This document shows positions 20,551-28,026 of a stretch of 33,649 bases of DNA, piece by piece. Below the pieces are notes generated by a model. The model was given only the letters and a program-made list of their open reading frames with translations. It had not been told where the DNA came from and ran no database searches. This DNA is from Salinibacteraceae bacterium (GTDB lineage: Bacteria; Bacteroidota; Rhodothermia; Rhodothermales; Salinibacteraceae). Each line of letters begins with the position of its first letter. Positions within the stretch are counted from its first letter, which is position 1. The stretch lies in the NCBI GenBank assembly GCA_007124945.1, contig SLED01000158.1, positions 1-33,649 on the forward strand. The letters run 5' to 3'. Position numbers and translations under genes: made by a program.

Positions 20551-21090
20551 CTATTGCAGGGCTGCAACAGCATCAACCGTTTCTCTTACCTCGGCTTCAT
20601 CGTTGATTATACTCGGTGCGATTCGGGCATAAGAGACGTGATAGGGAGTTGTGCTGGCGATAACACCTCTCTCACGTAGATGCGCTACAACCTGCTGCGG
20701 GTCGATGCCATCGACCTCGAAGCAGATCATACCCGATGAGAGTTGTGGGCTCATGGGTGTACGCAACGTCACGTTGGATAGCTCTGCAAGCAATTCTTTC
20801 GCCATCGTATTGAGCCCGTGTACCCGTTTCACTACCCGATCCTTGCCGATCTATCGATGAAACTCGAACGCTTCTGCCACGGCCCATCGGTGTTCATAGG
20901 CGTGAAAGCCTCCCGGGGTAAAACGATCGCCCGCTGAAATATCGTCCGGGGATGAAAGGCCCAGCCAGGCAGAATAAGCGCTCCAGCTAAAGCTGGGAAT
21001 TACCGGTGCTACAACCTCCCATGCCTCCGGCCGCCCCCAGATGATTCCGGTGCCGTGCGGCCGCAGCGTGTATGGTGTCTCAGCTGGCAT
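20551..21090 (-). pseudogene. C-terminal remnant of a class V (PLP) aminotransferase with an in-frame TAG
   Basis: The reading frame from 21090 to 20551 is one continuous fold interrupted by a single TAG at 20851-20853. Upstream of it: LRPHGTGIIWGRPEAWE, FTPGGFHAYEHRWAVAEAF. Downstream: IGKDRVVKRVHGLN, GMICFEVDGIDPQQVVAHL and YHVSYARIAPSIINDEAEV. This is the C-terminal small domain of a class V aminotransferase (isopenicillin-N-epimerase/cysteine-desulfurase-like). The N-terminal large domain with the PLP lysine is missing: just before LRPHGTG, where the Lys-containing motif is expected, the sequence turns into the neighbouring dehydrogenase-like gene. TAG for TGG (Trp) is the likeliest change. 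It cannot be active as a transaminase. Confidence 0.8.
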
Positions 21091-21978
21091 TCACCCTTGC
21101 AGCAGCCTGCCCGACGGCCCGCTGTGCCAGCGGCTGATCCCGAAGTCTGCTCGCGGTAAAGTTGGGCGTCTTCGTTTCCACCAGTTCGTGAATTGCGTCA
21201 ATCGCAGCCGCCGCTACACCGATGGACACCGTGGTCTCGCCCAGAACAGCTGACAGTGAAAACATCCGGTAGAGCGGCCCCTCGAAACCAGGGCCTGATG
21301 CTCCAATGGACCGATTGGCAAGACTCGACGATCGGGAACGAACTGGTCGGTAACAGCCACGTCCGCCGACCCCGTACCTCTCATACCCATAGTGTGCCAC
21401 GTATCAAAGATCTTGATGTCTTCCTGTGGTACGAAGAAACCGTATGCGGTAGGCTGACCGGAGTCGGGGTCCAGTACCGGCTCACCACCCTCCGCCTCCA
21501 GTGCCGGAATCCAGATCCAGTGTGCGTTGTGGCACCCGCTCACAAACGGCTGGCGGGCCGTCACCTTCCAACCACCATCCACCCGCTCTCCGGTACCTGG
21601 CGGAAAGAATCCCCCGGCCGCCGTCGTCGGACCGTCAGTCAGCAGTTCCTGCGCCCGCTCCTCCGGGAGCCATGCCGCAAAGCACGCGATCCCCTGGTTC
21701 ATCACCAGATTCCATCCGGCGGCAGAGTCGACCCGTGTCACTGCCTCCCAGACGCGCATGACGTCAGTGATCGGAAGTTCGTGACCACCATAGGCCTTTG
21801 GAGCCAGCAACCCGAAGAGCCCTGCGTCAAACATGGCATCAAACGTGCCCTGTGGAAGCTTGCGTTCTGACTCAGCCTAGTCAGCATGCTCCTCCAGCAC
21901 CGGGCGGATGTGCTCGAATGCTTCGCGGAGTTCTGTGGCAACACCATTCGTCGACCCTTCCGCTATCAGCATCTTCAT
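21080..21978 (-). pseudogene. decayed acyl-CoA-dehydrogenase-like flavoprotein (group D monooxygenase type)
   Basis: The minus strand reads from ATG at 21978 (MKMLIAEGSTNGVATEL) through FEHIRPVLEEHAD, meets TAG at 21877-21879 (probably CAG, Gln, originally) and continues in frame as AESERKLPQGTFDAMFDAGLFGLLAPKAYGG. Further blocks: GWKVTARQPFVSGCHNAHW, WHTMGMRGTGSADV and VPDRRVLPI, typical of the acyl-CoA dehydrogenase superfamily members related to HpaB/HsaA-like hydroxylases. A frameshift near 21270-21310 moves the frame to GPGFEGPLYRMFSLSAVLG. The protein then stops at 21080 after QAAARVNAS, about 90 residues short of a normal C-terminus, exactly where the aminotransferase remnant begins. 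Three separate lesions make it a pseudogene. Confidence 0.83.
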
Positions 21979-22396
21979 GGCTTACTCCCTTATCGATGAA
22001 CGATGGTTTGCCGGGATTGTGTTGGAGAATCCAATTGCTACCTTCATCCGGCCCACAGAAGCACTTCGTGCGCATAATCCTCTTCGTCCCACGCCGCGAA
22101 CGTACAACTTCCATTGATGCCGTACACGTATCGATTGCAACCCTCAGCGTGACATACACCCCGCGTCCACGTGGGCGCTGTGAGCTGAAACACGCGCCCC
22201 GAAGATGCGGGTATCCACACAACTTCAAACAATGCAAGCGTTCCCTAACACTTCTGTTAGCCAGAAAGCAGCGCTAACCCGATCATCTCCGGCTCGGGAT
22301 TCATCCCTCCCTCATGATCCGGAGGGCGTGCAGCCTGCCCCTTTCGAGCCCTACGAATGGAATCTCCGTCGCAAAAAGTTCGGCACGAACCAGCTC
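21979..22396. other. intergenic stretch between pseudogenes and the DprA-like gene
   Basis: No gene is supported. Short frames on the minus strand (for example 22044-22232, which has clustered Cys residues) match nothing I recognise. GTTAGC (22256-22261) and GCTAAC (22273-22278) form a weak hairpin downstream of the DprA-like stop, without a T-run. Confidence 0.3.
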
Positions 22397-23794
22397 TTAT
22401 CCCTGGGAAAACAGATCTCGTCCCTGAGAGGTGGTATTATTCTCTGCCGGAGCGCCACGTTGCGCTCGTCCAGACTCGGTCGACTCTTCCTGCCGGGCAT
22501 GCTGCTCGGACACCCGGTAAAGGACCGGCCGCTCGCTTCGCTCGGCCAGTCCCTTTTCTACCGCCTTCATTAACCAGCTTCGGATTTGTCCGAGCTGTGC
22601 ATCTGCAAAATGCTCCTGAATATCTCGTTCCCCTTGCGGCTCTTGCAGAACTGACTTAAGCGCCGGCCAGACGAGCGGAAGGAGCTCGGGCTTCTCGCCT
22701 TCGGCCCGACATCGGACCAGATACTCCTTGTATTCCTCGAAGACAGCCGCCGATGCATCCGCACTCTCAGTATCACTGTCTTTCTGGTGGCCGTTAATCA
22801 GTGCATCTGCAAGGGTAGGTTCCTCGTTAAGGGCGGAAGGCGTCTCCAGCCACGATGCGAGATCAAAATCGTCGCGTAGCAGTCGGCGGTCGATCGGGAT
22901 ACCTCCCTGCTCGATCAACGCGCGGTTGCCTTCGGGAAGCGGCGGCTCCGCAAGCACGAAAAGAGGTACCCACCGGTGCCGCAGGTTTTCGGTGGCGCCT
23001 GCCCACGTCCCGCCGCTGCCTTTAGCCGAGTGGGCGACGAGCGTACCGTCGCTGAGCGAATACACATGCTTGTTGCGATCCATCGCTTTCCAGACGGCGA
23101 ACCGAGAATCAGGGTGATAAGCTGACACCAGTACCAGCCGCCCTTCCATCAGGGCGGATCGATATTTCTTGGCCGTGGCCGCTCTGCCCAGTCCGTTGGC
23201 CAGTGCGCCGACCACCGTACCCCCTCCCTCCAGCGCCGCCTCCATCGCCTCGCCATCGACCCCACGAGCGCCGCCAGAAATTACCTGAACACCCTGCCGC
23301 GCGCAGCGAGAAGCCATATCGCGTACGTATGCGAGCGCACTGCCGTCGGCATCACGCGATCCAACGATGCTGAGGCCTCCTCGGTTGAGTAACTCCTGCG
23401 GGCCTACACCCCACAGGATCGGTGGTGCCTTGTGCTGAAGCCGACGGCGCAACCGCACGGGATAATTCGCATCAGAGCGTGCCAGCAACCAGCCTCCCTG
23501 ATTGGTCCAGGTCTCGACCGCCATTGCCATGGCTGTACTCCGCCTTAGCAGCGCATGCAATCGTTCACGATTGACCTTCTGTGCCCCGTCGAAAGCTTTC
23601 AGCTTCTCCCGCCCCTCTTCCCGGAGCAGCGAGGCGGGCCGAAGGTCCTGGTGTCGCAGCCATTCCGCCACCGCATTGTACTCCGCGAGTGACAGGGGCT
23701 TGGCCGACTTATCACTCTCGTGCTTGCCGAAGCGGCCGCAGAGCAAAATGATGGCTTGCGCATCCGGCTCCAGAATATGAGATGATGTCTGCAT
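22397..23794 (-). CDS. DprA/Smf-like protein of a RecQ-phosphoribosyltransferase operon (ShosA-like)
   Basis: 465 residues, cytoplasmic. The central Rossmann domain (about 125-285) carries the DprA signature: ILWGVGPQELL, LSIVGSRDAD (GSR at 145-147), QVISGGARGVDGEAMEAAL (173-180 replaces the SGLARGID of canonical DprA), and a late block KAMDRNKHVYSLSDG where DprA has a comparable RNR motif. An N-terminal helical domain (about 10-100, with PLSLAEYNAVAEWL) resembles the SAM-like part of Smf proteins. A ~100-residue charged linker and a winged-helix-like end (about 385-430, SWLMKAVEKGLAERS) follow. It starts 2 bases after the helicase stop. DprA proteins bind ssDNA in transformation; here the pairing with a PRTase points instead to a ShosTA-like defence or toxin-antitoxin role, where the DprA homologue is the antitoxin (inference). 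Confidence 0.83.
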   Translation of the reverse strand: MQTSSHILEPDAQAIILLCGRFGKHESDKSAKPLSLAEYNAVAEWLRHQDLRPASLLREEGREKLKAFDGAQKVNRERLHALLRRSTAMAMAVETWTNQGGWLLARSDANYPVRLRRRLQHKAPPILWGVGPQELLNRGGLSIVGSRDADGSALAYVRDMASRCARQGVQVISGGARGVDGEAMEAALEGGGTVVGALANGLGRAATAKKYRSALMEGRLVLVSAYHPDSRFAVWKAMDRNKHVYSLSDGTLVAHSAKGSGGTWAGATENLRHRWVPLFVLAEPPLPEGNRALIEQGGIPIDRRLLRDDFDLASWLETPSALNEEPTLADALINGHQKDSDTESADASAAVFEEYKEYLVRCRAEGEKPELLPLVWPALKSVLQEPQGERDIQEHFADAQLGQIRSWLMKAVEKGLAERSERPVLYRVSEQHARQEESTESGRAQRGAPAENNTTSQGRDLFSQG

Positions 23795-23796
23795 AA

Positions 23797-25902
23797 CTAC
23801 GTGGACGTCGGGGTTGTCGTTGCCAGAACCATGGGAAATACGGGGCCACTACCTGCTTCACGCAGAAGGGCGGTGATTACCGTGAGCGTCCACCGTGAGT
23901 AGACGGTGTCATCGACGAGTAAGACAGGACCTGCATTTACAGGATGACTTTCGACCTGAAAAACACCGTCCAAATTACGCGTCTGCTGATGCGAGTTCTC
24001 CATCTGCTTCTGCGGCTTGTTGTCACGGACTTTTCGAACGCAGTCCACAAACGGCAGGTTCAGTGCTTCAGCAAGCCGTCGAGCGTAGTCCGGCACGAGA
24101 TGGGGACGCTTGTGAGAGGGAACGAACGTCACCCACGTCGGAAAGGGATCGGGTTGCCAGCGCTCCTGGATCATGGCTCGAGCAGCTCCCACGAGGCGGT
24201 CATCAAAGGCGCCTACCACTTGCTTTCCATGCTTCACGATCTGGCCCCAGCCGGCATCGCCCCAGATCGATAGTGCGCGGCCTTGCTCCGCCTTATGCGT
24301 ATCGCTCATGGTACTCTTCCAGCCATGCGACGAAAGCGCATCCGTATGCGGCCATTGCTTACGAGGATGAATTACAACCTCGCTGCGCTGCAAGAACAAC
24401 GCCGCCTCCCTGGCGATCGTCTCGTCAAAGGCAACGGGAATCAACGGACGGCCATTACATGATGCACACTGCCCGCATGGCTTCGCATGAGGATCGTCCA
24501 GTGCCTCCTGTAAAAACTGCATGAGGCAACCATCGTGCTCCATGTAGCGCTGCATCTCGGCCTGCTCCTGGCGCCGGATTCTGGTGATCAGCTGTACCTT
24601 CTCTCGGTCCGGCTGGTATGGAACCGCCGTGCGATACCAGCGACTGCCCCGCTTGACGACAGGCGAGGGCGATCGCACAGAGAGCAGCTTAAGCACATGC
24701 TGGATTTGCTTGCGGCGGAGATTAACCTGTCGCTCTATCTCCGTCACCTTCAGGCCGTTACCGTCCAGCAGCGCTCCCAGCACCTGCTCAACATGCCCTT
24801 CGGCAGGAAAGGACTTGCGAATGAAATAATCGATGATGTCATCATCTTCCGAGCCGTGCAGAAGAATCCCGTGTGCAGAGTTTCCATCACGCCCTGCACG
24901 TCCAACCTGCTGATAGTAATGTACCACAGAGCCGGGCCGCTGGTAATGAATTACGAAACTAAGATCCGGTTTGTCGAAGCCCATTCCAAGGGCAACGGTA
25001 GCGACCAGCGCCTTCACTTCATTGTTCAGGAGTGCCTGCTCCCGGGCTATACGTTCCTCCGTATCCAGCTGTCCGGAGTAGGCATGCGCGTCGATCCCCT
25101 GCAACTGGAGCCACTCCGCCACGCGCTCGGCGTCGCGAACGGTGAGGGTGTAGATGATGCCGCTTCCGGGCAGGTCCGGCAGATGCTGGGCGAGCCATGC
25201 AAGCCGGGCCGTGGGGCTGGGCATGGCGACGTTTTGCAGGCGGAGACTTGCGCGCGCCAGTGGTCCTCTCGATATATCAACGTTGTGCCCAATCTGCGTA
25301 GCTACGTCTTCTACCACGCGGTCATTCGCCGTGGCGGTGGTGGTAAGGATGGGCATATTGCCCGGCATGGCCTGGAGCACGCGGACAATGCGCAGATAAT
25401 CGGGGCGAAAGTCATGGCCCCAGTCGGAGATGCAGTGCGCCTCGTCGACCACGAAAAGGCCGACGCGATCGGCAAGGGCAGCCAGCACGTCTTGCCGAAA
25501 AGATTCGTTGGCAAGCCGCTCCGGAGATATCAAAAGAATGTCGACTTTATCCTCTCGGATGCCGCGCTCGATACGGCGCCACGCGTCGGTGTTAGTAGAG
25601 TTGATGGTCTCTGCACGGATACCAATGCGCCCGGCCGCTTCGATCTGATTCCGCATAAGCGCAAGTAGAGGAGAAATCAGGATGGTCGGCCCCTCCCCCT
25701 GATCGCGCAGCAGCCGCGTGGCCAGGAAGTACACCATGCTCTTCCCCCACCCGGTTCGGCGCACCAGAAGAAGCCGTTTTCTATCGAAGACCAGACTGCG
25801 GATGGCCTCCCACTGACCGTCCCTGAACTGCGCCGTCGGAATACCAAGCGCCTGCCGGAGATATCCAAGTGCCCGAGCGTGAGGGCCTGTAGCCAGTTCC
25901 AT
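23797..25902 (-). CDS. RecQ-family helicase fused to a ComF/ShosT-like phosphoribosyltransferase
   Basis: 701 residues. Helicase core: Q-motif-like FRDGQ (27-31), Walker A RTGWGKS (49-55, in place of the usual PTGGGKS), DEAHCISDWGHDFRPDY (153-169, with the RecQ aromatic loop), TTTATAND (187-194) and QQVGRAGRDG (331-340). A RecQ-C-terminal-like winged region (about 370-450) and a four-cysteine zinc site (C459, C476, C479, C482; CGQCASC) follow. No HRDC domain is present. The last ~120 residues are a type I phosphoribosyltransferase fold: VTFVPSHKRPHLVPDYARRLAEAL (591-613) and the PRPP-loop-like VLLVDDTVYSRWTLTV (660-675), whose TGxT phosphate loop is changed to YSRWT. The fusion, and the DprA-like gene 2 bases downstream, argue against a housekeeping RecQ and for a defence function. 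Confidence 0.88.
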   Translation of the reverse strand: MELATGPHARALGYLRQALGIPTAQFRDGQWEAIRSLVFDRKRLLLVRRTGWGKSMVYFLATRLLRDQGEGPTILISPLLALMRNQIEAAGRIGIRAETINSTNTDAWRRIERGIREDKVDILLISPERLANESFRQDVLAALADRVGLFVVDEAHCISDWGHDFRPDYLRIVRVLQAMPGNMPILTTTATANDRVVEDVATQIGHNVDISRGPLARASLRLQNVAMPSPTARLAWLAQHLPDLPGSGIIYTLTVRDAERVAEWLQLQGIDAHAYSGQLDTEERIAREQALLNNEVKALVATVALGMGFDKPDLSFVIHYQRPGSVVHYYQQVGRAGRDGNSAHGILLHGSEDDDIIDYFIRKSFPAEGHVEQVLGALLDGNGLKVTEIERQVNLRRKQIQHVLKLLSVRSPSPVVKRGSRWYRTAVPYQPDREKVQLITRIRRQEQAEMQRYMEHDGCLMQFLQEALDDPHAKPCGQCASCNGRPLIPVAFDETIAREAALFLQRSEVVIHPRKQWPHTDALSSHGWKSTMSDTHKAEQGRALSIWGDAGWGQIVKHGKQVVGAFDDRLVGAARAMIQERWQPDPFPTWVTFVPSHKRPHLVPDYARRLAEALNLPFVDCVRKVRDNKPQKQMENSHQQTRNLDGVFQVESHPVNAGPVLLVDDTVYSRWTLTVITALLREAGSGPVFPMVLATTTPTST

Positions 25903-26586
25903 AGCAATTCCTGAAAGGCTATTACATGTTCATAACAGCCAGGAATATCCTAATTTCCACCCAAAGATGCTTGTCCTCGCAGTAATCAGCATTATGAAGT
26001 GCTATACATACATCACGAATCTTGATACGACCGGCACCGTCAAGCCGACTATTTCTTTACAATGGCAGCGAGAGTTTTCAAGAGGTGCGGTTGGACGAGG
26101 CTCCGAGCTTACTGATAGCGACGGAGTGCTCTTCGAACAGAATAGCCAGGTTTCCAGCCGTCGAAGGTGGTCTGTCCGCCGTCGAAACTCATCTCCAACT
26201 GACGACCCTGTAGGGGTTGGAGCTGAAGGTGCTCGTTAGAAGCCTGGAGGCGCATGGGAGCGCATCAATTGTCGGGGGGTGAGATGTTTGGCGATAAGAC
26301 CTTAGCAGCCAGCCCTTCAAGGGTCTTGTATCTTGCTTAAAGAGGTGCCTATCTTTGCTCTCTCGATTCACGCGTGCCATGAAAACGAGGTTGAGCCCGT
26401 GTAGCGTGTGTGCCCGCCATATCTTGCGCGACTCCGCTGGCACATTCGAACTGGGACCTCTGAAGCAAGCACCCACCCATCGGATCAGGGTAGAAAGGAG
26501 CCTCGAAAACAGATTTCCTGCGTCTTCATCGCAGTGCTCTCCAGCGCTCGTATAAAGGAAAGACCTTTGCACTTTTCTTTATACCA
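25903..26586. other. long intergenic region between the RecQ-PRTase gene and tRNA-Leu
   Basis: No protein gene is supported; small frames on both strands lack family resemblance. It must hold the promoter of the RecQ-PRTase operon (minus, just after 25903), though no clear TAnnTTTG element was found there. A good plus-strand promoter motif lies at 26325-26357. What it would transcribe (26363-26590) is unknown: either a small RNA or a short peptide beginning MKTRLSPCSVC at 26377. Confidence 0.4.
26325..26357 (+). promoter_or_regulatory. orphan Bacteroidota-type promoter
   Basis: TATCTTTG (26350-26357) is a perfect TAnnTTTG -7 element with CTTG at 26325-26328 placed 21 bases upstream. No recognisable gene follows within 300 bases on this strand. 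Confidence 0.4.
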
Positions 26587-26638
26587 CAAAAAAAGGCTTC
26601 CCCTATCCCCTTGCTTTAAAAGGGTTTAGAAGAAGCCT
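26587..26638 (-). terminator. terminator of tRNA-Leu(CAG)
   Basis: On the minus strand AGGCTTC (26632-26638) pairs with GAAGCCT (26594-26600), and the second arm runs directly into TTTTTTT (26587-26594). The loop is 31 bases and contains a smaller CCCTT/AAGGG pairing. It starts 5 bases after the tRNA 3' end. Confidence 0.8.
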
Positions 26639-26642
26639 GCAG

Positions 26643-26726
26643 TGCCCTGGAGAGGAGTCGAACCTCCACGAGCATTAGCTCACAGCATCCTGAATGCTGC
26701 GCGTCTACCAGTTCCGCCACCAGGGC
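26643..26726 (-). tRNA. tRNA-Leu (anticodon CAG)
   Basis: 84 nt class II tRNA on the minus strand. Acceptor stem GCCCTGG pairs with CCAGGGC; A73 is at 26643. D-arm GCGGAACTGGTAGACGC is leucine-typical. The anticodon loop TTCAGGA gives anticodon CAG, closed by GCAGCA/TGCTGT. The long variable arm (TGAGCTAATGCTCG) and GGTTCGACTCC T-arm complete it. CCA is not encoded. Confidence 0.96.
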
Positions 26727-26743
26727 TCGTGTGTAAGGATCGC

Positions 26744-26773
26744 AATATACGATACCACCCTCCCCGAGTTCAA
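26744..26773 (-). promoter_or_regulatory. promoter of tRNA-Leu(CAG)
   Basis: On the minus strand TTGAAC (26768-26773) and TATATT (26744-26749) are separated by 18 bases. The -10 element ends 17 bases before the tRNA, as at the tRNA-Leu(TAA) gene. Confidence 0.6.
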
Positions 26774-26896
26774 GGGGGTGTGCATCTCCACCGTCGTTTC
26801 ATGAATAGCGGTTCCTTTAGCGTCTGAGCGGCATCGAGACCTGCGTGAGCGGGGGATGATGCGTTGGAGAAGTTGGCAGCATCGTTTTCACTCATA

Positions 26897-27233
26897 TGTC
26901 CTTCTGAGGAGCCTGCGACGGCCGAAGAGCCTCTCGCGAGAAGCGCCCGCCTGGAATCAGGACCGGAGCTCCCGGAAGGGACCGAGACGGTCTCGCTGGT
27001 GCGTTCGAGCCGAGATGGTTGGAACGAGGGTAAACGAATTTTTCCTTTTGGTAGCCTGTCACCTCACTAATCATGGTAAGGTTATTCAGGCCGATAACCC
27101 GCCGCTTCGCTCCCAGTGCTCTGATGCCACACCGCACCGGCGAGATTCTTCGCTTCGTTCAGAATGATGGGAATTGATGGGTTAATGCCACCCCTCTCCA
27201 CCCGCGTCATTCCGAGGGAGCCGCGCCGACCGA
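26897..27233. repeat. cluster of interspersed palindromic repeat fragments (MITE/REP-like)
   Basis: Three pieces of one repeat family lie here. The first (26897-26940, plus) runs TCCTTCTGAGGAG, then GCGAC, GAAGAG and CTCGCGAG. The second (27139-27168, minus orientation) starts GGCGAGATTCTTCG and ends TCGTTCAGAATGA. The third (27206-27233, plus) reads GTCATTCCGAGGGAGCCGCG. The first two face each other, giving imperfect terminal inverted repeats of a ~270-base element with no gene inside. A related copy lies at 33226-33288. Such TCATTCTGAGCGAAGCGAAG-type elements are widespread in many bacterial phyla. Between them no coding sequence is seen. Confidence 0.65.
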
Positions 27234-27307
27234 ATGTGAAACACCCGCGTACCGGTATGCTTCCGATATCGCAGAGCTTGTATCTGCTAACTGATTTCCC
27301 GAGATGG

Positions 27308-27856
27308 ATGACAGTGCTGCACAACATTCTTCCTGTGGCTGTTGCCATCTTCCTTCTCACAACGCCGCCAGTCGACGCGTATCCTGACCCCGAGGAGGGT
27401 GTGCGCGCAGAAATACTATATCAGGTGGATGATGTCTACGAGAAGATGATAGCACTTGCCGAAACCCTGCCCTCCGAGATGTACGAGTGGCGCCCGGATG
27501 AGGACACGCGCTTGGTCAGCGAGGTCTTTGCACACATCGTGGAGTCAAACTACTTCCTGGTGGATCTGGCAGGCGCGTCCATCCCGGTTGACTATGAGGC
27601 CATCGACTGGGAGGGCGGGGTTACTAACAGGCGTGAGATCATCGAAGCCCTCGAAACCTCACACCACATCACCCGAAAAGGGATTACGTCGATTAGCGAG
27701 GCAACCATGGATAGCAAAGTAGACTGGTTCGATCTTTCCTTTGAGAACACGGTCCGCGGAACGTTAATCCACCTGGTCAAGCACACGTTCGAACATCACG
27801 GGCAGATCGTGGCCTATGCGCGAATGAACGATGTCGTGCCGCCGTGGAGTCGGTGA
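27308..27856 (+). CDS. exported DinB-fold protein
   Basis: 182 residues. An N-terminal signal peptide (about 1-24, VLHNILPVAVAIFLLTTPPVDA, likely cleaved before YPDPEEG) precedes a DinB four-helix bundle (about 30-182). Candidate metal ligands are H76 (SEVFAHIVESNY) and H159 and H163/H164 (VKHTFEHHGQIVAYARM), the pattern of DinB/YfiT metal-dependent proteins. Family members include thiol-dependent S-transferases, but the function of exported ones is unknown. The ATG at 27308 is chosen because it begins the signal peptide; longer frames upstream run into repeat DNA. It is convergent with the transporter gene. Confidence 0.8.
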   Translation: MTVLHNILPVAVAIFLLTTPPVDAYPDPEEGVRAEILYQVDDVYEKMIALAETLPSEMYEWRPDEDTRLVSEVFAHIVESNYFLVDLAGASIPVDYEAIDWEGGVTNRREIIEALETSHHITRKGITSISEATMDSKVDWFDLSFENTVRGTLIHLVKHTFEHHGQIVAYARMNDVVPPWSR

Positions 27857-27919
27857 GTCCTTCGGCTTTACGCCTCTCCCACGAGGGAATTCGTGCCCGC
27901 ACGACGGCTTGCCCCCCCA

Positions 27920-27950
27920 GTCGCTGGCGCGACAGCCCCCTCAAGGGGGC
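27920..27950. repeat. double hairpin between convergent genes
   Basis: GTCGC-TGGC-GCGAC (27920-27933) is followed by GCCCCCT-CA-AGGGGGC (27935-27950). Both stems are perfect. The block lies in the 170-base gap between two convergent genes and could stop transcription from both sides or be a REP-type repeat. No T-run follows on either strand. Confidence 0.55.
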
Positions 27951-28026
27951 GGTTTGTGGTGCACAACTGAAAGTCTTCCCGCCGTGCATGACAGAAGCCG
28001 CCAATCCACCGTGTTTCATGCATGAG

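Noticed and set aside
21193-21870. Plus-strand frame of 225 codons opposite the dehydrogenase-like pseudogene
   Set aside because: Antisense shadow; the minus strand has clear acyl-CoA-dehydrogenase motifs on both sides of the lesions.
20851-21879. Amber recoding (TAG read as an amino acid) in the two remnants
   Set aside because: The same genes also carry a frameshift and terminal deletions, and no recoding machinery is visible; ordinary decay explains the stops.
24535-25668. Plus-strand frame of 377 codons opposite the RecQ-PRTase gene
   Set aside because: The minus strand carries all helicase motifs, and this frame has none of its own.
26189-26572. Minus-strand frame of 127 codons between RecQ-PRTase and tRNA-Leu
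   Set aside because: No recognisable motif, no promoter or ribosome site, and composition looks non-coding.
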